Shown here one piece after another: positions 57,192 to 64,000 of a stretch of 64,000 nucleotides of DNA. Position numbers and translations under genes: made by a program. Position 1 is the first letter of the stretch; the number at the start of each line of letters is the position of its first letter. The stretch is from Methylobacterium segetis (GTDB lineage Bacteria > Pseudomonadota > Alphaproteobacteria > Rhizobiales > Beijerinckiaceae). Location of the stretch: the NCBI RefSeq assembly GCF_004348265.1, contig NZ_SMNT01000003.1, positions 51,564-115,563 on the forward strand. Direction: 5' to 3'. The notes under the pieces were generated by a model that saw nothing but the letters and a program-made list of their open reading frames with translations, searched no databases and was not told where the DNA came from.

Positions 57192-58124
57192 ATGACGGAC
57201 GCCCCGATTCCGAAGCCCGCCCCCCTGCCCTTCGAGGGCGATCTGACCGCCCTGAAGAGCGAGGCGGCCGCCTGGTTCGCCACGTTGCGCGACCGGATCG
57301 TCGCCGCCCTCGAGGCGATCGAGGACGAGGCGTCGGGCCCGGTCCATCCGGACGCCCCGGTCGAGGCGGGCCGATTCGAGAAGACGCCCTGGCAGCGGAC
57401 CGACCACAGCGGCGCACCGGGCGGCGGCGGCGTCATGGCGATGATCAAGGGCCGGGTCTTCGAGAAGGCCGGGGTGCACATCTCGACCGTTCACGGCGAG
57501 TTCGCGCCCGAGTTCCGGGCGCAGATGCCGGGCGCGGCGGAGGACCCGCGCTTCTTCGCCACGGGCATCTCGCTCATCGCCCACCCGTGGAACCCGAACG
57601 TGCCCACGGTGCACATGAACACCCGCTTCGTGGTGACCACCAAGGCGTGGTTCGGCGGCGGGGCCGACCTGACCCCGGTGCTCGACAGGCGGCGCAGCCA
57701 GGAGGACCCGGACGCGAAGGCCTTCCACGCGGCGCTCCGCGCGGCCTGCGAGGCGCATGCCCCGGCCGCGGATTACGCCCGCTACAAGGCGTGGTGCGAC
57801 GAGTATTTCCACCTGAAGCACCGGAACGAGCCCCGCGGCATCGGCGGCATCTTCTACGACTATCACTGGACCGGCGACCCGCAGGCGGACCTCGCCTACA
57901 CCCGCGACGTCGGCCAGGCCTTCCTCAAGGTCTATCCCGAGATCGTGCGGGCGAACCTCGCCGCGCCCTGGACCGAGGCCGACCGGCTGGAGCAGCAGGT
58001 GCGGCGCGGGCGCTACGTGGAGTTCAACCTGCTCTACGATCGCGGCACCATCTTCGGCCTGAAGACCGGCGGCAACGTCGCCTCGATCCTGTCCTCGCTG
58101 CCGCCCACCGTCCGCTGGCCGTGA
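57192..58124 (+). CDS. hemF: Oxygen-dependent coproporphyrinogen III oxidase HemF
   Basis: Converts coproporphyrinogen III to protoporphyrinogen IX with oxygen in heme and chlorophyll synthesis. The 310-residue product has [20 protein letters not shown] at about 62-81, [16 protein letters not shown] with metal-ligand His, [23 protein letters not shown] and [19 protein letters not shown] near the C-terminus, all classical. The ATG at 57192 gives MTDAPIPKP; an ATG at 57174 is an alternative with six extra residues. The helicase gene starts inside its stop codon. Confidence 0.97.
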   Translation: MTDAPIPKPAPLPFEGDLTALKSEAAAWFATLRDRIVAALEAIEDEASGPVHPDAPVEAGRFEKTPWQRTDHSGAPGGGGVMAMIKGRVFEKAGVHISTVHGEFAPEFRAQMPGAAEDPRFFATGISLIAHPWNPNVPTVHMNTRFVVTTKAWFGGGADLTPVLDRRRSQEDPDAKAFHAALRAACEAHAPAADYARYKAWCDEYFHLKHRNEPRGIGGIFYDYHWTGDPQADLAYTRDVGQAFLKVYPEIVRANLAAPWTEADRLEQQVRRGRYVEFNLLYDRGTIFGLKTGGNVASILSSLPPTVRWP

Positions 58125-59236
58125 GCGACCTGCCGACGCGCTTCGCGCCGCAGCAGGACGCGGCGCTGAAGGCCATCGACGCGTGGCGAAGAGGGGGCGG
58201 CGCGCAGGTCTTCCGCCTGTTCGGCTATGCCGGCACCGGCAAGACCACGCTCGCCCGCCGCATCGCCGACGATGTCGACGGCCCGGTCGTGTTCGGCGCC
58301 TTCACGGGCAAGGCGGCCTCGGTGATGCGCCAGAAGGGCTGCCACGACGCGCAGACGATCCACAGCCTGATCTACCGCACCAAGGAGACGGACGAGGGCG
58401 GCCCGACCTTCACCCTCAACCGCTCCGGCCCGGCGGCGAAGGCCGAGCTCATCGTCATCGACGAGTGCTCGATGGTCGATTCCGACCTCGGCAACGACCT
58501 CCTCTCCTTCGACAAGCCGGTCCTCGTGCTGGGCGACCCGGCCCAGTTGCCCCCGGTGCGCGGCGGCGGCTTCTTCACGGAGGCCGAGCCCGACGTGATG
58601 CTGACCGACGTCCATCGCCAGGCCGCCGACGACCCGATCGTCCGGATGGCCATGACGGTGCGCGAGGGCGGGCGGCTCGAGCGCGGCGATTACGGCCTGA
58701 GCCGCGTGATCTCCCGGCGCGATCTCGACCCGATGATGGTGCTCGAATCCGATCAGGTCCTGGTCGGCATGAACAAGACGCGCCGCCTCTACAACAACCG
58801 CATCCGCGAACTCGGCGGGCAGACCGACCCGATGCCGGCGGTCGGCGAGAAGCTGGTCTGCCTCAGGAACGACCGGACGAAGGGGCTCCTCAACGGCTCG
58901 ACCTGGACGGTGCACGCGCTCCGCGCCCCGCCGCGCCCCGACACGGTCCGCCTCGACGTGGTCCCGGAGGACGACCCGGCGCTCCGCCGCCGCCCGACCG
59001 ACATCAAGGTCCTGCGCGCCGTGATGGAGGGCTCGGAGGAGGAGATCCCGGCCTTCCTGCGCCGGGAGACCGACGAGTTCACCTACGGCTACGCGCTCAC
59101 CGTGCACAAGGCGCAGGGCTCGCAATGGGACAAGGTGGTGCTCTTCGACGAATCCTTCGCCTTCCGCGAGCACCGCGCCCGCTGGCTCTATACCGGCCTG
59201 ACGCGCGCGGCCCAGGCGATCACCGTCGTGACCTGA
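58121..59236 (+). CDS. Short RecD-like superfamily 1 helicase
   Basis: A 371-residue ATPase with only the helicase core: Walker [19 protein letters not shown] at about 30-47, IHSLIYR, Walker [49 protein letters not shown], and UvrD-like [17 protein letters not shown] with [15 protein letters not shown] at the end. It lacks the N-terminal OB/HhH part of the RecD2 at 29248 and resembles the short exonuclease-V-like ATPases and phage Dda helicases. The GTG at 58121 overlaps hemF by four bases, so the two are co-translated. A role in repair or replication is likely. Confidence 0.88.
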   Translation: MSDLPTRFAPQQDAALKAIDAWRRGGGAQVFRLFGYAGTGKTTLARRIADDVDGPVVFGAFTGKAASVMRQKGCHDAQTIHSLIYRTKETDEGGPTFTLNRSGPAAKAELIVIDECSMVDSDLGNDLLSFDKPVLVLGDPAQLPPVRGGGFFTEAEPDVMLTDVHRQAADDPIVRMAMTVREGGRLERGDYGLSRVISRRDLDPMMVLESDQVLVGMNKTRRLYNNRIRELGGQTDPMPAVGEKLVCLRNDRTKGLLNGSTWTVHALRAPPRPDTVRLDVVPEDDPALRRRPTDIKVLRAVMEGSEEEIPAFLRRETDEFTYGYALTVHKAQGSQWDKVVLFDESFAFREHRARWLYTGLTRAAQAITVVT

Positions 59237-59293
59237 GCCCGGGTTGCCGGGCCTCGGACGGGCATGCCACACAGGCGGGGAGGAGGATCGGCG

Positions 59294-59689
59294 ATGGTTC
59301 TGACGGGAGGTTGCCGCTGCGGCGCGGTCCGCTACGCCGCCGAGGGCGCGCCGGCCCATTCGTCCCTCTGCCACTGCGCCGATTGCCGCCGCTCGGCCGG
59401 GGCGCCGATGGTGGCCTGGGCGCTGTTCCCGCAGGAGCGCCTCGCGATCACCGGCGAGCCCGTGCGCTACGAATCCTCCCCCGGCACGCTGCGGGAATTC
59501 TGCGGGACCTGCGGCACGGGGCTCTTCTACCGGAACGAATCCATCTTTCCGGGACAGGTCGACGTTCAGACCGCGACCCTCGACGATCCCGATGCCCTGC
59601 CCCCGCAGGCCCGAATCCAGACCGCGGAGGCGCCCGGCTGGTTCGAGCGGTTCGACGCGCTGCCCCGCTTCGGGCGCTTCCCGGGATAG
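59294..59689 (+). CDS. GFA family (glutathione-dependent formaldehyde-activating type) protein
   Basis: A 131-residue zinc protein of the GFA family. All zinc-binding cysteines are present: Cys7 and Cys9 (GGCRCG), Cys26, Cys28 and Cys31 (LCHCADC), Cys70 and Cys73 (CGTCG). In a few organisms related proteins (Gfa) react glutathione with formaldehyde, but most members are uncharacterised and the family name should not be read as activity. AGGAGG lies seven bases before the ATG at 59294; an earlier ATG at 59264 would add ten residues. In a methylotroph-like host a formaldehyde link is tempting but not shown. Confidence 0.93.
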   Translation: MVLTGGCRCGAVRYAAEGAPAHSSLCHCADCRRSAGAPMVAWALFPQERLAITGEPVRYESSPGTLREFCGTCGTGLFYRNESIFPGQVDVQTATLDDPDALPPQARIQTAEAPGWFERFDALPRFGRFPG

Positions 59690-59754
59690 GGTTGGAGCGC
59701 CGCCCCGGAGCGCCTACCTGAGCGCGGTATCGATGTCCCCGACCGGAGCGTTCC

Positions 59755-60324
59755 GTGCCCCATCCCGAAGCCGGCCAGCCGCCGCAGATGCATGCCACCA
59801 CGATCCTGATGGTGCGCAAGAACGGGCGCGTCGTCATCGGCGGGGACGGGCAGGTGAGCCTCGGCCAGACCATCGTGAAGGGCAACGCCCGCAAGGTCCG
59901 GCGGCTCGCCAAGGGCGCGGTGATCGGCGGGTTCGCGGGCGCGACCGCCGACGCCTTCACCCTGTTCGAGCGCCTGGAGGCGAAGCTCGAGCAATATCCG
60001 GGGCAGCTCACCCGCGCCTGCGTCGAGCTGACAAAGGATTGGCGCACCGACCGCTATCTCCGCCGCCTCGAAGCGATGATGCTGGTCGCCGACAAGGATG
60101 TCGGCCTCCTGCTCTCGGGCAGCGGCGACGTGCTGGAGCCAGAGGGTGGCGTCATGGCGATCGGCTCGGGCGGCAATTTCGCCCTCGCCGCCGCGCGGGC
60201 GCTCGAAGACAGCGCGCACGATGCGGAGGCGATCGTGCGCCGCGCGCTCGGCATCGCGGCCGAGATCTGCGTCTACACGAACGGCAACCTCGTCATCGAA
60301 GCGCTCGATACGGCGACTGACTGA
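59755..60324 (+). CDS. hslV: ATP-dependent protease peptidase subunit HslV
   Basis: Threonine-peptidase subunit of the HslVU (ClpQY) heat-shock protease. The 189-residue product has a 14-residue propeptide ([14 protein letters not shown]) and, after cleavage, Thr1 in [20 protein letters not shown] with Asp17 and Lys33 of the active site at the expected offsets; [19 protein letters not shown] and [13 protein letters not shown] follow. The start is GTG at 59755 with GGAG six bases upstream. hslU is not adjacent but follows two genes later. Its stop codon lies within the 14-bp box shared with the other chemoreceptor gene. Confidence 0.97.
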   Translation: MPHPEAGQPPQMHATTILMVRKNGRVVIGGDGQVSLGQTIVKGNARKVRRLAKGAVIGGFAGATADAFTLFERLEAKLEQYPGQLTRACVELTKDWRTDRYLRRLEAMMLVADKDVGLLLSGSGDVLEPEGGVMAIGSGGNFALAAARALEDSAHDAEAIVRRALGIAAEICVYTNGNLVIEALDTATD

Positions 60325-60355
60325 TTTTTAGTCACGTTAACCGTGTCTTGAGCAG
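60321..60355 (+). promoter_or_regulatory. Upstream box pair of the membrane chemoreceptor gene
   Basis: CTGATTTTTAGTCA (60321-60334), then 15 bases and GAGCAG (60350-60355), 45 bases before the ATG at 60401. Identical in the 14-mer to the box at 55986. It overlaps the hslV stop codon. Together with the preceding bases TGACT...AGTCA makes a short palindrome here but not in the first copy. Confidence 0.55.
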
Positions 60356-60400
60356 TTTCTTGCAACGTCCGCAGGAGGGAATGCGCCTGTAGGTTGCAAA

Positions 60401-62071
60401 ATGCAGATCAAGACCAAGATCCTCGGCTTCGTCGGAGCCTGCACGCTCGTCACGCTCACGGGCGCGGCGGTCAGTATCACCACGCTGCACACGTTCAACG
60501 ATGCGATCACGGATGTGAAGCGCACGTCGGTGCACGCGCTCAACGGGGCGAATCTCAACCGGCTCGTGACCGAGGTGGTGGTGGAATCCCGCGGCATCTA
60601 CGCTTCCGCGGACACGGCCGAAGCGAGGAAATACGCCGACGGGCTCATGAAGAGCCTCGCCGCGCTGAACGCGCTCCTCAAGGAATGGACACCCCTCGTC
60701 TCCGACGCCGACCGGCCCGTCTTCGAGCAGGTTCTCAAGGACGCGGCCGCCTTCACGGCGTTGCGGTCCGAGCTGGCCAAGCGCGGCGTCGAGGTGTCGC
60801 CCAAGGCTGCGACCGAACTCGGCTTCAACGACGAGAACCGGGCGAACCGCAAGGCCTTCCAGGCCGGCGTCGATTCCCTCGTGCAGAGGAGCCGGGCCCA
60901 GGTCGAGGCGATCGACAAGGCGACCGACGACCTCTACGCGGAGCGGCTGCGTCTCCTCCTGCTCATCGCCGTCGGCGGCGCGCTGGCCTGCGCGGCGCTC
61001 GGCGGCTTCGTCGGCTACCGGCAGATCTCGCGGCCGCTGGCGGGCGTCGCGGCGGCGATCCGCCGGCTCGCCGAGGGCGATCACAACCTGCCGCCGGTGA
61101 GCCCCACCCGCGACGAGATCGGTGCGATCTGGCGCAGCATGCAGGTCTTCGCGGCCTCGATGCAGGAGACGGCGGATCTGCGCCGCAACCAGGACCTCGC
61201 GAGCAACGAGGCGAGCACCCGCAAGCGCGTCGAGATGAACGGCCTGGCCGACCGCTTCCAGGGCAGCGTCGGCGGCCTGGTGCGCACCCTCGCGGACGCG
61301 GCCTCCGAGCTGGAGCACACGGCCCGCACCCTGGCCTCGAACGCCGAGCAGACGAACCGGCAATCGAGCGCCGTGATGGCGGCGGCCAACGAGACCTCGA
61401 TGAACGTCCAGGCCGTCGCCACCGCGACGGAGGAACTGGCCGCCACCGCCAACGAGATCGGCATGCAGGTCACCCAGACCTCGCAGGCCGCGTCCGGCGC
61501 CGTCGAGAGCGCGCGCCGCACCAACGAGCGCGTGCAGATGCTCGCCCGCAGCGCCTCCAGCATCGGCGAGGTCGTCGCCCTGATCTCGAACATCGCCGGC
61601 CAGACGAACCTGCTGGCGCTCAACGCCACGATCGAGGCGGCGCGGGCCGGTGAGGCGGGACGGGGCTTCGCCGTCGTCGCCGCCGAGGTGAAGGAACTGG
61701 CCTCGCAGACCGCGCGCGCCACCGACGAGATCACGGCGCAGATCGCCACCATCCAGGACGCCACGCGGGACACGGTCAGCGCCATCGGCGAGATCAGCGA
61801 CACGATCGGCACGGTGCACCAGATCGCCCTCGGCGTCGCCGCCGCGGTCGAGGAGCAGCAGGTGGCGACCCAGGAGATCGCCCGCAGCGTCAACGATGCG
61901 GCGCGCGGCACCCAGGCCGTCACCGAGACGATGGCCCAGGTGCAGCGCGTGGCGCTCCAGGCCGGCAGCGGGGCGACGCAGGTCCTCGCCGCGGCGGGCG
62001 ACCTCAGCCGCCAGTCGGAGACGCTCGGTCGGGAGGTCGACGGCTTCGTGAGCGGCGTGCGCGCGGCCTGA
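60401..62071 (+). CDS. Membrane methyl-accepting chemotaxis protein
   Basis: A 556-residue receptor for chemotaxis or a related array signal. Topology: cytosolic N-terminus, transmembrane helix 1 at about 7-28, a roughly 160-residue helical periplasmic ligand domain (four-helix-bundle type), helix 2 at about 185-208 ([20 protein letters not shown]), HAMP region to about 260, adaptation helices and the signalling tip [20 protein letters not shown] followed by [20 protein letters not shown]. The ligand is unknown. No CheB/CheR pentapeptide is visible at the C-terminus. The gene is inserted between hslV and hslU, and its promoter box overlaps the hslV stop. Confidence 0.95.
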   Translation: MQIKTKILGFVGACTLVTLTGAAVSITTLHTFNDAITDVKRTSVHALNGANLNRLVTEVVVESRGIYASADTAEARKYADGLMKSLAALNALLKEWTPLVSDADRPVFEQVLKDAAAFTALRSELAKRGVEVSPKAATELGFNDENRANRKAFQAGVDSLVQRSRAQVEAIDKATDDLYAERLRLLLLIAVGGALACAALGGFVGYRQISRPLAGVAAAIRRLAEGDHNLPPVSPTRDEIGAIWRSMQVFAASMQETADLRRNQDLASNEASTRKRVEMNGLADRFQGSVGGLVRTLADAASELEHTARTLASNAEQTNRQSSAVMAAANETSMNVQAVATATEELAATANEIGMQVTQTSQAASGAVESARRTNERVQMLARSASSIGEVVALISNIAGQTNLLALNATIEAARAGEAGRGFAVVAAEVKELASQTARATDEITAQIATIQDATRDTVSAIGEISDTIGTVHQIALGVAAAVEEQQVATQEIARSVNDAARGTQAVTETMAQVQRVALQAGSGATQVLAAAGDLSRQSETLGREVDGFVSGVRAA

Positions 62072-62180
62072 GCCCGGCCGAAAAGACGCGGCCGTGCCTT
62101 TCGGGGCCGGCCGCGGACGCTTAAATCCCCGGCAGGACGGCCGCCACCCCGGCGCGGGAGGGCGGGCAGGGGCTTGGCCG

Positions 62181-63242
62181 GTGGACGATTCGGATTTCCT
62201 TCAGCGCGCGGTGGCCCGCGGCATCGTGAGCGAGGCGCAGGCGGCCGCCCTCGCCGCGCTCCGCCGCGAGGGCGGCCCGGCATCGTCCGATCTCGCCGAC
62301 GAGGACGAGCGCGTGCGCTTCGTCACCGGCTTTTCCGACATCTTCGTGACGATCGGCATCCTCCTGGTGCTCGGCACGACGGCCTCCCTCGCGAGCGTAC
62401 GCCTGGGGCCGTCCGCGGGATCGGCCCTCGTCGCGGGGCTGGCCTGGGGGCTCGCGGAGCTGTTCTCCCGCCGCCGCCGCATGGCGTTGCCGAGCATCGT
62501 CCTCCTCGCGGCCTTCGTCGGTGCCGCCTTCATGGCGGTGGGCAGCGCGATCTCGCTCGACCTGCGATTCTGGAGCGTCGTCACGGGCCGCACGGCGGCG
62601 ACCGAGGCGGGCATGCTCGCCCAGATCTGGGCCGCGCTCGCGGCCGGGGCGCTCGCCGCCTCCCACTATCGCCGCTTTCGCGTCCCGATCACCGTCGCCG
62701 CCGGCGTCGCGATCCTCGTCGTCGGCGCCTTCGGCCTCCTCGACGCGGTCCGGCCGGACTGGGGCGGGGCGGGGCGCTCCGGGCTCGCCGCGGCCCTCGG
62801 CCTCGCGGTCTTCGCCCTCGCCATGCGCTTCGACCTGTCCGACCCGGGCCGGGTCACGCGCCGCACGGACATCGCCTTCTGGCTGCATCTCCTGGCGGCG
62901 CCTCTCATCGTCCATCCGGTGCTCGGCCTGATCCAGGCGGGCGGGACGGGTCCGGCCACGGCCTCCCTCGTCCTCGCCCTCGTTTGGGTCCTCGCCCTCG
63001 TCGCCCTCGTCACCGACAGGCGGGCGATCCTCGTCTCGGGTCTCGTCTACGCGAGCGTGGCGCTCGGGACGCTGATCCGGGAGGCGGGTTTCGCCAACGG
63101 GGCCCTGCCCTACAGCCTGCTCGTGCTCGGGCTGTTCGTGCTGGCCCTGAGCATCGCCTGGAAGGACCTGCGCCGCCTCACGCTGCGCGCGCTTCCCCCC
63201 TCGCTCGCGGCCCGTCTGCCGCACCCGATAGGAGCCCGATGA
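62181..63242 (+). CDS. Polytopic membrane protein of unknown family
   Basis: A 353-residue protein with a polar N-terminal helix ([20 protein letters not shown]; residues 3-35) and then about ten hydrophobic spans (for example [60 protein letters not shown]). No transporter signature is recognised. The layout (short helical cap followed by many helices) is like DUF2157-type proteins but I am not certain. The GTG at 62181 is the best start in family terms though its ribosome site is weak. Its stop overlaps the hslU start (ATGA), so HslU is translated from the same message. Confidence 0.8.
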   Translation: MDDSDFLQRAVARGIVSEAQAAALAALRREGGPASSDLADEDERVRFVTGFSDIFVTIGILLVLGTTASLASVRLGPSAGSALVAGLAWGLAELFSRRRRMALPSIVLLAAFVGAAFMAVGSAISLDLRFWSVVTGRTAATEAGMLAQIWAALAAGALAASHYRRFRVPITVAAGVAILVVGAFGLLDAVRPDWGGAGRSGLAAALGLAVFALAMRFDLSDPGRVTRRTDIAFWLHLLAAPLIVHPVLGLIQAGGTGPATASLVLALVWVLALVALVTDRRAILVSGLVYASVALGTLIREAGFANGALPYSLLVLGLFVLALSIAWKDLRRLTLRALPPSLAARLPHPIGAR

Positions 63243-64000
63243 CCACCTTCTCCCCCCGCGAGATCGTCTCCGAACTCAACCGCTTCATCGTCGGCCAGCA
63301 CGATGCCAAGCGCGCGGTCGCCATCGCCCTTCGCAACCGCTGGCGGCGCCAGCAGCTGAAGGGCCCGCTGCGCGACGAGGTCGCGCCCAAGAACATCCTG
63401 ATGATCGGGCCGACCGGCTGCGGCAAGACCGAGATCGCCCGCCGCCTCGCCCGGCTCGCGGGCGCGCCCTTCCTCAAGGTCGAGGCCACCAAGTTCACCG
63501 AGGTCGGCTACGTCGGTCGCGACGTCGAGCAGATCGTGCGCGACCTCGTCGAGGTCGGCATCGGCCTGCGGCGCGAGGAGAAGCGCCGCGGGGTCAAGGC
63601 CAAGGCGGAGGCGGCCGCCGAGAACCGCATCCTCGACGCCCTCGTCGGCCCGACCGCGAGCCAAGCGACCCGCGACAGCTTCCGCAAGAAGCTGCGCAAC
63701 AGCGAACTCGACGACAAGGAGGTCGAGCTCGAACTCGCCTCCGGCCCGCCCGCCGGCCTGCCGATGTTCGACATCCCCGGCGTGCCGGGCGCCTCGATGG
63801 GGGCGATCAACCTCGGCGACATGCTGGGCAAGGCGCTCGGCGGCGCGAAGGGCAAGCCGCGCCGCGTCACCGTGCGCGACGCCTACGCACCGCTGCTCGC
63901 CGAGGAATCCGACAAGCTCGTCGACAACGACGCCCTGATCCAGGAGGCCGTCCGCGAGGTCGAGGACAACGGGATCGTCTTCCTCGACGAGATCGACAAG
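63239..64000 (+). CDS. hslU: ATPase subunit HslU (N-terminal 254 residues, runs off the window)
   Basis: AAA+ unfoldase of the HslVU protease (ClpY). The visible part has [20 protein letters not shown] at 4-23, Walker [21 protein letters not shown] at about 57-76, [20 protein letters not shown] and the start of the I-domain (about 105-215), and ends at the Walker [11 protein letters not shown]. The start overlaps the upstream stop by four bases (ATGA). The C-terminus, which activates HslV, is outside the window. Confidence 0.96.
   Translation, partial: MTTFSPREIVSELNRFIVGQHDAKRAVAIALRNRWRRQQLKGPLRDEVAPKNILMIGPTGCGKTEIARRLARLAGAPFLKVEATKFTEVGYVGRDVEQIVRDLVEVGIGLRREEKRRGVKAKAEAAAENRILDALVGPTASQATRDSFRKKLRNSELDDKEVELELASGPPAGLPMFDIPGVPGASMGAINLGDMLGKALGGAKGKPRRVTVRDAYAPLLAEESDKLVDNDALIQEAVREVEDNGIVFLDEIDK

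Noticed and set aside
59294..59689. Formaldehyde detoxification enzyme
   Set aside because: The GFA family name does not prove activity; only the zinc cysteines are visible and no supporting pathway gene lies nearby.

Overview
The window is 64 kb of very GC-rich, densely coded bacterial chromosome. Gene content and order point to an alphaproteobacterium of the order Hyphomicrobiales (Rhizobiales), probably close to Methylobacterium. The signs are the hisB-hisH-hisA-hisF-hisE-coaA order, the coaD/cyclophilin/cyclophilin cluster, separate petA-petB-petC genes, a cluster of small membrane stress proteins behind GGAAC-N16-GGTT (EcfG-like) promoters, and HslVU near a chemoreceptor. The genus is an inference; no rRNA or tRNA gene is present to anchor it. 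I see no CRISPR array, insertion sequence, integrase or prophage. Frequent non-ATG starts (GTG, TTG) and long antisense open frames are typical of this base composition.

Layout. 1-2130: trehalose/glycogen genes (glgX partial, otsA). 2552-4810: a four-gene cluster of small membrane-anchored proteins, probably a general-stress cluster. 4904-8403: 5-oxoprolinase subunits B and C, a UV-damage endonuclease and a small hydrolase. 8581-13292: small exported or unknown proteins and the YcjX/YcjF-like pair. 13387-19140: hisN, an AI-2E family permease with an extra cytosolic domain, pncB-pxpA and a flavin-reductase-fold stress protein. 19338-21119: mrp and mobA. 21227-24729: two cyclophilins around a TonB-C-like exported protein, coaD, a zinc metallopeptidase and a small unknown. 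24938-32975: gyrA, a diguanylate cyclase, recD2, a phage-annealing-like protein and ssb. 33200-37528: oxidoreductase, DUF4174, a Gly/Tyr-rich exported protein, a phosphodiester glycosidase-like protein, DUF6894 and a Bax inhibitor-1 protein. 37790-42580: ABC permease and ATPase divergent from the tesA-like esterase and thpR. 42591-47426: the histidine operon with coaA. 47537-51520: mtnP and the cytochrome bc1 operon. 51790-55824: MATE exporter, ABC exporter, trmL. 56055-64000: soluble chemoreceptor, hemF, short RecD-like helicase, GFA protein, then hslV, a membrane chemoreceptor, a polytopic membrane protein and hslU (partial).

How the genes work together. Most are housekeeping: histidine synthesis, CoA synthesis at two steps (coaA, coaD), NAD salvage, heme, molybdenum cofactor, Fe-S carrier, respiration at complex III, methionine salvage and DNA topology/repair. 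Around these lie less understood modules: the stress-membrane cluster, the ssb/annealing-like/recD2 neighbourhood, and two chemoreceptor genes that share an identical 14-bp upstream box. A 112-bp palindrome-ended intergenic repeat occurs three times (about 32264, 40414 and 48488) and is the only repetitive element family found.
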